Positions 1-8,349 of a stretch of 39,039 bases of DNA are shown here, in pieces (within the stretch, counting starts at the first letter, position 1; every line of letters begins with the position of its first letter). A model generated the notes under the pieces. That model was given only the letters and a program-made list of their open reading frames with translations, had not been told where the DNA came from and ran no database searches. The stretch comes from Alphaproteobacteria bacterium (lineage in GTDB: Bacteria > Pseudomonadota > Alphaproteobacteria > Micavibrionales > Micavibrionaceae). The translations under genes and the position numbers were made by a program. The stretch covers positions 1 to 39,039 of the forward strand of contig JAOUOR010000010.1 in the NCBI GenBank assembly GCA_029880245.1. The letters run 5' to 3'.

Positions 1-575
1 CGCTCTTTTGCTTCATCCTCAGTGATGAGGCCGGAGGAAAGGTCGCTGTCGATGGCCATTTGTTTGCCGGGCATGGCGTCCAAGGTGAAACGGGCTGCGA
101 CCTCGGCAATACGCCCCGAACCCTTGGTGATGACAACAAAGTTGACGATCACAAGAATTGAAAAGACAATCGCGCCAATGATATAGTTTCCGCCGATGAT
201 AAAGGTACCAAAGGCCTGAATGATCTGTCCGGCAGCTTCATTGCCTGTATGTCCGTCTTGCAGGATTAACCGTGTGGAGGCAATGTTTAAGCCTAGCCTG
301 AGGGCCGTTGCTAAAAGCAAGACAGTGGGGAAGGTTGAAAACTCAAGCGGGCCTTTGATAAATAAAACTGTCATCAGGACCATGACGGCAAGTGTAATTG
401 AGACGGCTAAGCCCCCGTCAAGCACCATAGTGGGAATGGGCACCAGCATAAACAGGATAATAACCACAATCCCCAGAGCAAAAAGAATATCTGTCCGGAA
501 AAAGGCAGACGCGTCGAATTCTCCGGCATTTCCGGAAGATGTTGGAAGTGTTGCTGATCGTGTGTTTTCAGCCAT
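1..575 (-). CDS. flhA: Flagellar type III export gate protein FlhA (5' part, cut by window edge)
   Basis: FlhA is the large inner-membrane subunit of the flagellar export gate; its N-terminal half is a multi-helix membrane domain and its C-terminal half docks export chaperones. Only the first 191 residues are present; the gene runs off the left edge. The start is the ATG at 575-573, giving [11 protein letters not shown], then hydrophobic segments at about residues 27-60 and 65-85 and the FHIPEP-family signature near the end of the fragment ([15 protein letters not shown], followed by [15 protein letters not shown]). No strong ribosome binding site is visible before this ATG. It is on the same strand as the flbD-fliF block but is separated from it by an orphan gene. 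Identity is secure; the start is less certain. Confidence 0.95.
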   Translation of the reverse strand, partial: MAENTRSATLPTSSGNAGEFDASAFFRTDILFALGIVVIILFMLVPIPTMVLDGGLAVSITLAVMVLMTVLFIKGPLEFSTFPTVLLLATALRLGLNIASTRLILQDGHTGNEAAGQIIQAFGTFIIGGNYIIGAIVFSILVIVNFVVITKGSGRIAEVAARFTLDAMPGKQMAIDSDLSSGLITEDEAKE

Positions 576-712
576 AAGTCTAATTTCGATCGCTTTTAGT
601 AAATTCCATGCAGACAAGCACAAAAAGGGGTCGCGTGATTCTGACGCCATTCCATCATATAACGGGTTTGGACTGTGTGCAAATGCTTAAGGAGATTAAA
701 GGCGGATAAAAA

Positions 713-1372
713 TCACATGCCGCCCGGCCTCTGAGATGGAATTACAGGTTGTGGGTCGGAGGTAACACTCGCATTAGTGTCCGGTGTATCCGATTCAGGT
801 GTTACTTGATCGCCTGTCGTTGTATCAAATGCTACTTTTTCATCAGGGTTGCCGACTCGGTCAGTGAATTTGCCTTGTAAGCGTCTATCATCCTGATTTA
901 AACGTTCCTCAATTGCTTCATACTCGTGTTTGCGGAAAAGATTTATCACTAAAACCGCGCCACTTACGTTGATTTCGGTGTCCTCAATGCCCCAATTTTC
1001 AAGTAATTTTTTTGCATTATGTATATCAGTAGAACTAATTTTTTGCAAGGAGATTGGGTTTGCTTCTCCAGACCTTTTTTCATTTTCTATTCTTGCTAAT
1101 TCGGCCCCCCATTGGACCAGTTCTTCATTTGTAACTTCCCCATTATTAAAAATTTCTAATATTGTATTTGATAAATTTTCAGGATTCGGTATAAAGAAGC
1201 CGCGTTGGGCAGGATCTGCGTTCAGCCAGTTTATATCTGATTGCGCTTTATACGGAAGGATATTTTCTCCCATAAATCCTGTTATTTCAGGTATGTCATT
1301 CGGTCCTCCCCAAGTATCTATTATAATATCTACTATGTCTGTTTCTGGAGCTATTGTATTTGAATCCGCCAT
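713..1372 (-). CDS. Hypothetical protein, orphan gene between flhA and flbD
   Basis: A 219-residue predicted soluble protein that I do not recognise. It has no signal peptide or membrane segment. Residues 1-160 look like a mixed alpha/beta or helical domain, with one hydrophobic stretch INVSGAVLVINLF at about 134-146. Residues 175-219 are rich in D, T, S and P and look disordered (ending IPSQRPGGM). The ATG at 1372 follows AAAGGG about 10 bases upstream, a plausible ribosome binding site. The gene is AT-richer than its flagellar neighbours, and the 249-base gap upstream holds an AT-rich stretch and a cluster of palindromes. The intact frame argues for a real gene; function is unknown and a flagellar role is not supported by anything in the sequence. 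Confidence 0.6.
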   Translation of the reverse strand: MADSNTIAPETDIVDIIIDTWGGPNDIPEITGFMGENILPYKAQSDINWLNADPAQRGFFIPNPENLSNTILEIFNNGEVTNEELVQWGAELARIENEKRSGEANPISLQKISSTDIHNAKKLLENWGIEDTEINVSGAVLVINLFRKHEYEAIEERLNQDDRRLQGKFTDRVGNPDEKVAFDTTTGDQVTPESDTPDTNASVTSDPQPVIPSQRPGGM

Positions 1373-1503
1373 TATTCACTATCCCTTTTGTAATTAGAGC
1401 AAAAAATATTTTCTATAATTATTGTTAAACAAAAAATATTAAGATTACAATAAATTTTTTTTAATCACTTTCAGGTTTAATTCCTCGCCGCTTGCGGCGT
1501 TTT

Positions 1504-1589
1504 CGTCATTGCACGGCTTGTCCGTGCAATCCATGGATTACCCGCACAGGCCACACGCTTTATGCGCGTGTAACAGGCGGGTAATGACG
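1504..1589. repeat. Double-hairpin palindromic repeat, copy 1 (86 bp, intergenic)
   Basis: The element starts with CGTCATT and ends with AATGACG, so its ends are inverted repeats. Each half folds into its own hairpin: left GCACGGCTTGTCCGTGC, right ACCCGC...GCGGGT with a nested ACACGC/GCGTGT hairpin inside. The centre is AATCCATGGATT. The same architecture and arm sequences recur inside flgA at 21964-22023. It lies between the 3' end of flbD and the orphan gene, flanked by further GC-rich hairpins (CGCCGC/GCGGCG at 1486-1499 and one at 1599-1616). Confidence 0.85.
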
Positions 1590-1598
1590 TATTGATAC

Positions 1599-1616
1599 CC
1601 CGCCCCTTGGGGCGGG
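1599..1616. other. GC-rich hairpin just after the flbD stop codon
   Basis: CCCGCCCC, a two-base TT spacer, then GGGGCGGG form a perfect inverted repeat five bases after the flbD stop (minus strand). There is no run of T after it on the minus strand, so it is not a textbook intrinsic terminator. It may stabilise the flbD mRNA 3' end or belong to the neighbouring palindromic repeat. Confidence 0.5.
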
Positions 1617-1621
1617 ATTAT

Positions 1622-3034
1622 TTAATTCGCGCCGGAAGCGGAGATTTTATCGCCTTCTTCTTTGTACTGGTTTAGCTTATTGCGAAGAGTGCGGATTGAG
1701 ATGCCCAGAATATTGGCGGCATGGGTCCGGTTGCCAAGGCAATGATCTAGCGTGTTGAGGATCATATCCCGCTCGACATCGGCAATGGTGCGCCCGATCA
1801 TGGCTTCGACAGCGCCTGTGTTTTGGATATCTTGTGTTTCGGGAGAGGTTGATTCCTCGGTTTTACCTGCGCCGGATACACCTGTTGGGCTAGGCGCGGA
1901 AGCAGGGGCGGCGGCTTTATGCCCGTCTTGAAGTGCTCCGCCTTGGATGAAAATGGCATCAGCTTCGATTTCATCTTGCATGGCCATCAGAATTGCACGG
2001 TGCATCGTGTTTTCCAATTCACGGATATTGCCGCGCCATGCGCAGCCTTTGAGTTTAGCAAGGGCTTCGGCGGAGACTTTCTTTTTGGGTACGCCATTGG
2101 CTTCGGCGTATTTATCAGCAAAGAATTGTGCAAGGCGCTCAATATCGCTGGGGCGTTCGCGTAAAGGGGGAAGAGGGATGTTCACAACATTCAGGCGGAA
2201 ATATAAATCTTCACGAAACTCACCCTTTTGAACGGATTCTTGAAGATTCCGGTTAGAGGTTGCAAGAATGCGTACATCGACCTTGACGGGGTCGTTACTG
2301 CCAACCCGTGTAATAACCTTTTCCTGAATGGCGCGCAGGAATTTGGCTTGAAGGAGGGGGTGCATTTCACTGACCTCATCAAGCAAAAGCGTTCCTTTAT
2401 GAGCTTCCTCGAATTTACCGATGCGCCGCGCCGAGGCGCCGGTGAAGGCTCCTTTTTCATGGCCAAATAATTCGGATTCCAGCAGGTTTTCAGGAATGGC
2501 GGCACAATTCACCGCGATAAATGGTCCGTCTTTACGTTTGGATTTAGCATGGATATGCAAAGACATAACTTCTTTACCTGTACCGGATTCTCCGGTGATG
2601 AGAACTGTGGCTTCGGATGGCGCGATTTTATTGGCAAGCTCCATAACAGGCTTCATTGAGGGATCATTGGCGATCATTGTTGAATTTTCTTCTGTCACGG
2701 CCTGAATCACGGCGGCAATTAACTCCGGATCGGGGGGCAAAGGGACATATTCTTTTGCGCCTTGCTGGATGGCTTTTACTGCGGCTCTGGCATCAGTTTC
2801 TACACCGCAAGCCACAACAGGAATATGGATGCGCTCTTGCTCTAGTCGTTCAATGAAATGACCGATTTTTTGCTTAACGTCCATCATAACAAGATCGGCG
2901 CCTTTTCCATTCAACAGCGCACCTATGGCTTGATCGCTGTCTTCACAGTGAATGACTTTTGCACCTCGTTGCAGGGCAATTTTTCCCGCCTGCGATATAT
3001 GTCCGTCCAGATGTCCGATAATCATTAAACGCAT
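1622..3034 (-). CDS. flbD: Sigma-54-dependent flagellar transcriptional activator FlbD
   Basis: A 470-residue bacterial enhancer-binding protein that should activate sigma-54 promoters of middle and late flagellar genes. Domains: receiver-like, residues 1-115; AAA+, about 120-360, with Walker A GESGTGKE at 148-155, the sigma-54 contact loop GAFTGA at 195-200 and Walker B TLLLDE at 215-220; a Fis-type helix-turn-helix at the C-terminus (residues about 425-462, ending in RTHAANILGISIRTLRNKL). The receiver keeps an aspartate at 52 (MMDVKQ), but the usual acidic pair after strand 1 is replaced (MIIGHLDG) and the conserved lysine before the final proline is missing (YVPLP). Caulobacter FlbD is also degenerate there and is controlled by FliX, which is encoded at 19169. 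AGGAG lies 10 bases before the ATG. Length matches the family. Confidence 0.93.
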   Translation of the reverse strand: MRLMIIGHLDGHISQAGKIALQRGAKVIHCEDSDQAIGALLNGKGADLVMMDVKQKIGHFIERLEQERIHIPVVACGVETDARAAVKAIQQGAKEYVPLPPDPELIAAVIQAVTEENSTMIANDPSMKPVMELANKIAPSEATVLITGESGTGKEVMSLHIHAKSKRKDGPFIAVNCAAIPENLLESELFGHEKGAFTGASARRIGKFEEAHKGTLLLDEVSEMHPLLQAKFLRAIQEKVITRVGSNDPVKVDVRILATSNRNLQESVQKGEFREDLYFRLNVVNIPLPPLRERPSDIERLAQFFADKYAEANGVPKKKVSAEALAKLKGCAWRGNIRELENTMHRAILMAMQDEIEADAIFIQGGALQDGHKAAAPASAPSPTGVSGAGKTEESTSPETQDIQNTGAVEAMIGRTIADVERDMILNTLDHCLGNRTHAANILGISIRTLRNKLNQYKEEGDKISASGAN

Positions 3035-3191
3035 TGATTTTTTACTCCTAAAAAAAGTATTTCGTCTGATTTCTTTACATTTTGGGAATCATTACATTTA
3101 TAGTAATTTTCAAATGACAAAGTATAACATGCGCGGGCACAGTGCAATAGCGCTGGATTATATGCCAGAAAACTACGGGCGTATTATAGTC

Positions 3192-4043
3192 CTAATCAAA
3201 ATATATAATGCGATCTGATGGGGGAAGTTCCGAATTCAGTAGCATTTCAAGATTTCGGGGGTTTTCCTGATTTATGATTGATATGGCGGCTTTGAAACTC
3301 AATCTTTTTAAAAGGATATTGTCGGAGCAAGCCTTTTCAAGCTTCGCTGCCATCGGGGAAAGAACAACTGTTCCCAAAATAGCGCCGTAAAATGTTGTTA
3401 AAAGTGCAACAGCCATTGCAGGACCAATTGTATCTGGATTTTCCAGATCAGCCAGCATCTGCACAAGTCCGACCAAGGTTCCTATCAGGCCCATAGCAGG
3501 CGCAATTTCTGAGGCTCTCTTGAGCATGCTTGCAGCTCTCTCATCTCTTTCGATTTCCTTGTCTATTTCGTCTTTGAGAATACGTTCAATGTCTTGTGCG
3601 CTAAATCCGTCCACTACTAATTGTATGGATTTGGCTAAGAAAGGTTCCTTACTAGTCTGGGTGTCGTAGGTAGAAAGAGCAAGTATACCACGCTTTCTTG
3701 CTATAATGGCTAGCGCCATAAGAGATATGGCAATTTTGTCGTACTGCCTTGTTGGACGATATATGGTCAAGCCAATTGCCGAGCCTGAATTAAAAAGTTC
3801 CTTTGTTGTATATGCTATTGAAGTGGCAGTGATGGTGCCGCATAAAACAATCAGGAGAGATGGCACGTTAAAGAAATTTGCATTGCTATCACCCATCATT
3901 ATTGCTGAGGCTATCAAACCAAAAGAGAAAACAAGTCCAAGAATAGTAACGAAATCAATCGTATGCCCGGGGGTGGGTACGAAAACGTCAGGGAGTTTCG
4001 TATTATCCTGAGCATTTTGTGCGACATTTGCATCTGTCGTCAT
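3192..4043 (-). CDS. motA: Flagellar motor stator protein MotA (MotA/PomA family)
   Basis: The stator subunit that surrounds the MotB dimer and pushes on FliG using ion flow. It has 283 residues, with two N-terminal membrane helices (about 28-50 and 58-78), a charged cytoplasmic loop rich in R, K, D and E (about 95-190), and two C-terminal helices carrying the family motifs IAPAMGLIGTLVGLV and LLTTFYGAILGTVVLSPMA. The second motif resembles PomA-type stators, but the ion cannot be told from sequence alone. A roughly 25-residue hydrophilic N-terminal extension (MTTDANVAQNAQDNTKLPD) precedes the first helix. The gene lies between fliN and flbD, about 25 kb from its partner motB, whereas the two are usually adjacent. 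Confidence 0.92.
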   Translation of the reverse strand: MTTDANVAQNAQDNTKLPDVFVPTPGHTIDFVTILGLVFSFGLIASAIMMGDSNANFFNVPSLLIVLCGTITATSIAYTTKELFNSGSAIGLTIYRPTRQYDKIAISLMALAIIARKRGILALSTYDTQTSKEPFLAKSIQLVVDGFSAQDIERILKDEIDKEIERDERAASMLKRASEIAPAMGLIGTLVGLVQMLADLENPDTIGPAMAVALLTTFYGAILGTVVLSPMAAKLEKACSDNILLKRLSFKAAISIINQENPRNLEMLLNSELPPSDRIIYFD

Positions 4044-4111
4044 ATTTCAGTTATCCCGTAATAATTATTATGTTTCAAATTTACGCAGAAAAAGTAGTAG
4101 TATAACCCGTT

Positions 4112-4540
4112 TTAGGCACGATCTGATTTTACAATTTCCGTCATTGTTATCCCTAGTTTATCTTCTACAACGACGACTTCGCCGCGCGCCACTAGTCTGT
4201 TATTCACATAAATATCAATAGCTTCACCAACTTTACGGTCAAGTTCTACAACAGCTCCCCGACCAAGTTTCAGAAGTTGGCTGACTTGCATGGTTGATCG
4301 GCCTAAGACTGCAGAAAGCTGCACCGGTATATCATAAATGGCGGCGACATCTCCGGCCATAGGTTCCCCGATTTCATATTCCTGTCCCTGATTTTGTTTT
4401 GCAATAACCTCATCTTCCTGTATCTCATCAAGATTCATGCTAGTGCTAGGCTCTCCGTCAGTGCCACCACCTTCGCCATCAAACATTGAATCAATATCGT
4501 CTTGATTTACGTCATTGCCAGATCCGTCATCTTCACTCAT
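4112..4540 (-). CDS. fliN: Flagellar motor switch protein FliN
   Basis: A C-ring component with a SpoA (surface presentation of antigens) domain at about residues 65-140 (IYDIPVQLSAVLGRSTMQ, then LLKLGRGAVVELDR and GEVVVVEDKLGI). The start chosen is the ATG at 4540, giving MSEDDGSGND and 142 residues, because AGGAG sits six bases upstream and the ATG overlaps the fliH stop in an ATGAGTGA junction; a start 24 bases further up (MWKSQEKR) lacks this support. The N-terminal 60 residues are acidic and contain VNQDDIDSMF at 11-20, very like the CheY-binding peptide of FliM, which is unusual for FliN. It is translationally coupled to fliH. Confidence 0.93.
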   Translation of the reverse strand: MSEDDGSGNDVNQDDIDSMFDGEGGGTDGEPSTSMNLDEIQEDEVIAKQNQGQEYEIGEPMAGDVAAIYDIPVQLSAVLGRSTMQVSQLLKLGRGAVVELDRKVGEAIDIYVNNRLVARGEVVVVEDKLGITMTEIVKSDRA

Positions 4541-5234
4541 TCTTTTCTCCTGACTCTTCCACATTTTGTGGCGTTAAAGTCTCTGAATTTTCTTCATCCG
4601 CATTGTCTACGGTAATATTTTCTGCTGCAAGCGTTTCTGTAAGTAAATCCAGAATTTGACCTGCGACTTTTTGTGGTGCAAGAATCGCGCCACCGTCAGG
4701 CCATGATAACCGAGATTCTATAGTATTCATATCATCGGAGCTGACAATTTTTATATTCTTTTTTTGTAAGGAGTCTGTTTTATGTAGATAACCCTCTATT
4801 TGGGGCCTTATATCGCTGTGGACGGTTAATGTTATCTCATTAGCTGTTGGGCAAGTTTCCAGAGTTTTTTTGATCAGGGCCTGTAGTTCCTCAAGGCCAG
4901 CTTTATCAAAAAAAACAGGAAATACTTTTTTGAGTATATGCATAGTAAGATGAGTGGTTTCTGCTTCGTAGCGTTTGTTGCGTTCATCTTCAGCCTGCAT
5001 AAGGGTTGCAATTTGGTTTAGAGTCCGTTCAATCATCTTTAGGCATTGGTTCTCAATGCTTTCTTTGCTTTCGGCAAGACCATCTTTTTTACCTTTCGCA
5101 TAAGCCGTATTTTTTGCGATTTCCAGGTCGTCATCCGTGTATTTTAATTCCAGAGCCTGATCGTCTTCACGCAATTTTAGTGGCGAGTCATCGTCGAAGT
5201 AGTTTTCATCAAAAAAGAAAGGTTGTCCTTTCAT
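4533..5234 (-). CDS. fliH: Flagellar export apparatus protein FliH
   Basis: FliH regulates the export ATPase FliI and links it to the C-ring through FliN. The 233-residue protein has an acidic, aromatic N-terminus (MKGQPFFFDENYFDDD), a helical region with AYAKGKKDGLAESKESIENQ at about 45-64 (the small-residue-rich helix typical of FliH), and a C-terminal domain resembling the E subunit of V-type ATPases (about 90-210). It lies between fliG and fliN, the usual place. The C-terminal 30 residues are acidic and probably disordered. No fliI is in the window. The assignment rests on position and overall pattern, since FliH sequences diverge strongly. Confidence 0.85.
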   Translation of the reverse strand: MKGQPFFFDENYFDDDSPLKLREDDQALELKYTDDDLEIAKNTAYAKGKKDGLAESKESIENQCLKMIERTLNQIATLMQAEDERNKRYEAETTHLTMHILKKVFPVFFDKAGLEELQALIKKTLETCPTANEITLTVHSDIRPQIEGYLHKTDSLQKKNIKIVSSDDMNTIESRLSWPDGGAILAPQKVAGQILDLLTETLAAENITVDNADEENSETLTPQNVEESGEKNE

Positions 5235-5296
5235 AGCATAATCCGGTTCTTCATAATAAAATCATTCTAATATAAAAAAATATGTTGCTCTAGTTT

Positions 5297-6322
5297 CTAA
5301 CCAATCATCTCTTCATCTGAGGCGCCGGTTGATATGGTTATTTCTCCACGTCCTTCAAGGTCTTTTGCAACGTTCACTATATATTGTTGGGCTTCTTCAA
5401 CTTCTTTTAGGCGAACAGGCCCCATAGCAGCCATATCCTCTTTCATGATCTTGGCAGCGCGTTCGGACATATTGTCAAAGAACATATCCTTAATACTATC
5501 TGTGGCACCTTTGAGGGCAAGAGGTATACGTTCTTTATTAACTGAACGAATGAGGGTTTGCATGGAGGCTGGATCAAGTTTAAGAAGATCTTCGAAGGTA
5601 AACATGAGGCTTCTGATTTTTTCGGCTGAATCCGGTGTAATTTTCTCAAGCTCTTCCATGAATTTTGTTTCAACGGAACGATCCATGTTATTAAAAATAT
5701 CGGCCATGAGTTCATGGCTGTCTCTGCGCTGTGTACGAGCAAGATTGGTCATAAATTCTTTTCTCAGAGTTTTTTCAATTTCTTCAAGGATTTCTTTTTG
5801 AACGGCTTCCATTTTGAGCATACGATTTATCACTTCAAGAGCAAAGCCTTCTGGGAGTAGGGCCAAAACTCGTGCTGCGTGATCTGTTGTAATCTTTGAT
5901 AAAACCACGGCAACTGTTTGCGGATATTCCTTTTGTAAGAAGCTCGATAAAATTTCCTCATTGACATTACTAAGCTTTTCCCACATTGTCCGGCCTGCCG
6001 GGCCACGGATTTCCTCCATAATAAGGTCAATTTTTTCTTGTGACATACCTGATTTTAGCAATAGGCGTTCTGTACTGTCCTGAGAACCAACAACGGCGTT
6101 GGTGGAGCTCATCTGACTTGCAAAATCAACAAAAAGCTTTTCAATAACGCTAGGGCTTATTTTCCCAAGGCCTGATATTATCTGTGAAATTTCTAGAATT
6201 TCGTCATCATCCATATGGCTGAACAATACAGAGGTTTGTTCTTCACTTAGAGCTAACACAAGAATGGCCGCTTTTTCCGGCCCTGTTAAAGATCTATAAT
6301 CATCACGTACACGTACATTCAT
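5297..6322 (-). CDS. fliG: Flagellar motor switch protein FliG
   Basis: The rotor protein that interacts with MotA and is mounted on FliF. Its 341 residues match the family. Visible motifs are the N-terminal [17 protein letters not shown], the middle-domain [13 protein letters not shown] (the EHPQ motif), and the C-terminal torque helix region [19 protein letters not shown] followed by [28 protein letters not shown], which carries the conserved charged residues that face the stator. The start is the ATG at 6322, six bases after the fliF stop, so the two are probably co-translated, consistent with FliF-FliG co-assembly. Confidence 0.97.
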   Translation of the reverse strand: MNVRVRDDYRSLTGPEKAAILVLALSEEQTSVLFSHMDDDEILEISQIISGLGKISPSVIEKLFVDFASQMSSTNAVVGSQDSTERLLLKSGMSQEKIDLIMEEIRGPAGRTMWEKLSNVNEEILSSFLQKEYPQTVAVVLSKITTDHAARVLALLPEGFALEVINRMLKMEAVQKEILEEIEKTLRKEFMTNLARTQRRDSHELMADIFNNMDRSVETKFMEELEKITPDSAEKIRSLMFTFEDLLKLDPASMQTLIRSVNKERIPLALKGATDSIKDMFFDNMSERAAKIMKEDMAAMGPVRLKEVEEAQQYIVNVAKDLEGRGEITISTGASDEEMIG

Positions 6323-6328
6323 AACATC

Positions 6329-8011
6329 TTAGCTTTCTTGTGCCATCCAACTTCGTATGACTGAAACAGTTTCTTCCGGATAGTTATTTACAATTTCTTC
6401 AACTTTTTTGACAGTGGAAGCTTTTACTTTGCCTTCAATGCCCGAAATATTGACCATACTACCATCATCATCATCGTCATCATCAAAGTTTACATCACCC
6501 ATTGTGGCTCCTATGGGGCCAGCCAAAGCAGGATTTTCAGTAGAGGGTGATAATAATTCAGCTTGCAAAATTTCATCCATAGCTGATCTAGGGGGTTCCA
6601 TGCTCATTAACTTGGTTACCATTGGCTGAAGGACAAGGACCACGACGAGGACGATCATGATGCCAACAACAACGAATTCAGCAGCATCTAGAAGCTGACC
6701 TTTTTCAAACCCAAGGATCAGGCTGTCATCGATAAATTCTTCATTTGTATCGACTTTGGCAAATTGTAAATTGACAACTTCCAGAGTATCACCTCGCGTT
6801 TCATCAAGGCCGACGGCTGTTCTAATTAAAGAGGATATCTGGTCAATTTCCTCCTGCGATCTGGGTTGGTAAATTTTTTCACTTTCTCCCCCGTCTTCAA
6901 TGGTCTGTGTAATATATTTTCCATCAATCAAAACCGAAATAGAAAGTTTTTTAATGTCACCGGCATTTCTTTGTGTACTCCGGATTGTCTTGCTGATTTC
7001 ATAATTTGTAATTTCTTCAACGCGGTTTGATTGCGCTGAGGGCTGATTATCTGTAAGAAGATCACCTCCAACACCAGGAAGATTATTACCAACTGTAACC
7101 TGATCGGCAACAGACTCTCTTTCGGTGCTATCTTCCTGTGAAGTTTGAGATGATCTAAGAACTTGTCCTTCTGGATCATAAAGCTCTTCGCTCATATTGA
7201 TTTGATCGAAATTCATTTCTGCGGTGACAATGGCTGTTACTTTACCATGACCAACAACACGGCTAACCTGATCTTCTATCTTTTGTGTTAGTCTGTTTTC
7301 GTAACTTCGACGTAAATCTTCAGCTTTGAGCGACATAATATCCGAGCCTTCATCACCTCCCTTGGCGAGTAAATTACCATTACTGTCTATAATCGACACA
7401 TTTGAGGCTTTTAAATTAGGTACGGCTGATGCCACAAGTGATTGTACGGCCAAAACTTCTTGGCGCTCAACAGAACCACCTTGGCGGATACCCAAAAATA
7501 CACTGGCAGAGGAATTTCTGGTTTCACGACTAAATAATTCTCTTTGAGGCAGAACAATATGGACCCGGGCGCTTTTTATACTGCTTAAAGATATAATTGT
7601 TTTTGCAAGCTCTCCTTCTAAGGCTCTGATCTGGTTAATATTCTGAACAAAGTTAGTGGTTCCAAATCCTGATTGTTCATCAAAGATCTTGTAGCCCATA
7701 GACCCACCATTGGGTAGTCCGGCCTCTGCCAGGAGCATCCGTGCTCGTCCAATCTCATTTGAGGGGGCAAAAATCCGTGCACCATCACCCGAAATCTCGT
7801 AAGGGATGTTTGTTTCCTCAAGTTTAGCGGCAATAGCGCCAGAATCGGTCGTCGATAAATCGGCATAAAGTAATTTCATTTCCGGTGAGGTTATGCGCAA
7901 GGAAATAAAAACAAAAAACATTAAAAGACCAATAATTATTGCTCCCATGACGGCGAGTCGGGCTGGTCCGAGTTGTTGTAATGTGGCTAAAAAACTATTC
8001 ACGTTTTTCAA
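6329..8011 (-). CDS. fliF: Flagellar MS-ring protein FliF
   Basis: FliF forms the MS-ring, the base on which the rest of the flagellum assembles. The 560-residue protein has an N-terminal membrane helix (about 19-41), a periplasmic ring-building region containing GSMGYKIFDEQSGFGTTNF and ALEGELAKTI, which are strongly conserved, a second helix near 450-475 (FVVVGIMIVLVVVLVLQPM), and a C-terminal cytoplasmic tail ending VSVIRSWMAQES that binds FliG. A run of seven aspartates (NFDDDDDDDGS) lies in the tail before the FliG-binding segment. It is the first gene of the minus-strand fliF-fliG-fliH-fliN block; a possible sigma-54 promoter lies about 175 bases upstream. Confidence 0.97.
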   Translation of the reverse strand: MKNVNSFLATLQQLGPARLAVMGAIIIGLLMFFVFISLRITSPEMKLLYADLSTTDSGAIAAKLEETNIPYEISGDGARIFAPSNEIGRARMLLAEAGLPNGGSMGYKIFDEQSGFGTTNFVQNINQIRALEGELAKTIISLSSIKSARVHIVLPQRELFSRETRNSSASVFLGIRQGGSVERQEVLAVQSLVASAVPNLKASNVSIIDSNGNLLAKGGDEGSDIMSLKAEDLRRSYENRLTQKIEDQVSRVVGHGKVTAIVTAEMNFDQINMSEELYDPEGQVLRSSQTSQEDSTERESVADQVTVGNNLPGVGGDLLTDNQPSAQSNRVEEITNYEISKTIRSTQRNAGDIKKLSISVLIDGKYITQTIEDGGESEKIYQPRSQEEIDQISSLIRTAVGLDETRGDTLEVVNLQFAKVDTNEEFIDDSLILGFEKGQLLDAAEFVVVGIMIVLVVVLVLQPMVTKLMSMEPPRSAMDEILQAELLSPSTENPALAGPIGATMGDVNFDDDDDDDGSMVNISGIEGKVKASTVKKVEEIVNNYPEETVSVIRSWMAQES

Positions 8012-8183
8012 ATCCTATGTTTTTTGACATTTGAGACCCTGAGGAAAATATAGAATACAAGGCCAAAATAAGAACTGAAACAAACCTTTAGCAATAATTG
8101 GACAATATTCCAACGGTATGTTTGCATATAAAATACTTCAGTTTTTGCATTCTTGCAAATGTCTTCTTAGTATTTCCTTATAT

Positions 8184-8199
8184 TCAAGTGTAGTGCCAA
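8184..8199 (-). promoter_or_regulatory. Possible sigma-54 promoter upstream of fliF (imperfect)
   Basis: Read on the minus strand, TTGGCACTACACTTGA has a perfect -24 box (TTGGCAC) and TTG at the right spacing, but ends GA instead of the expected GC. It lies in the 338-base fliF/FlaG-like intergenic region, about 175 bases before the fliF start. Because the -12 GC is usually important, this is a weaker candidate than those at flgI, flgF and fliM. Confidence 0.35.
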
Positions 8200-8260
8200 G
8201 TTTTCTTTTGCCATGCTAAAAGGGTGTTATCCACCAGATATAGCTATATTTTCTTGACTT

Positions 8261-8288
8261 TTGACCTTTTTTTTTGTAAAATGATAAT
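8261..8288 (+). promoter_or_regulatory. Sigma-70-like promoter for the FlaG-like gene
   Basis: TTGACC (8261-8266) and GATAAT (8283-8288) are separated by 16 bases, with a T-rich spacer, 62 bases before the ATG at 8350. Nearby at 8227-8235 is TTATCCACC, a DnaA-box-like nonamer with one mismatch. The rest of the 8012-8349 gap shows no further feature that I can support. Confidence 0.45.
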
Positions 8289-8349
8289 AGGGTAGTGTGC
8301 GCCTAATTCTAATTGTTATGCGCGCATAGTATGAAAGGTTAGGATCGTT

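Noticed and set aside
3120-3185. TGGCATATAATCCAGC (minus strand) before flbD as a sigma-54 promoter
   Set aside because: GG and GC are 11 bases apart, and the -12 box does not match.
5334-5801. 155-residue open frame antisense to fliG
   Set aside because: It lies wholly within fliG, is rich in S and I from reverse-strand codons, and has no ribosome binding site or recognisable domain. The same holds for antisense frames over fliF, flgE, flagellin, fliK and the TPR gene.
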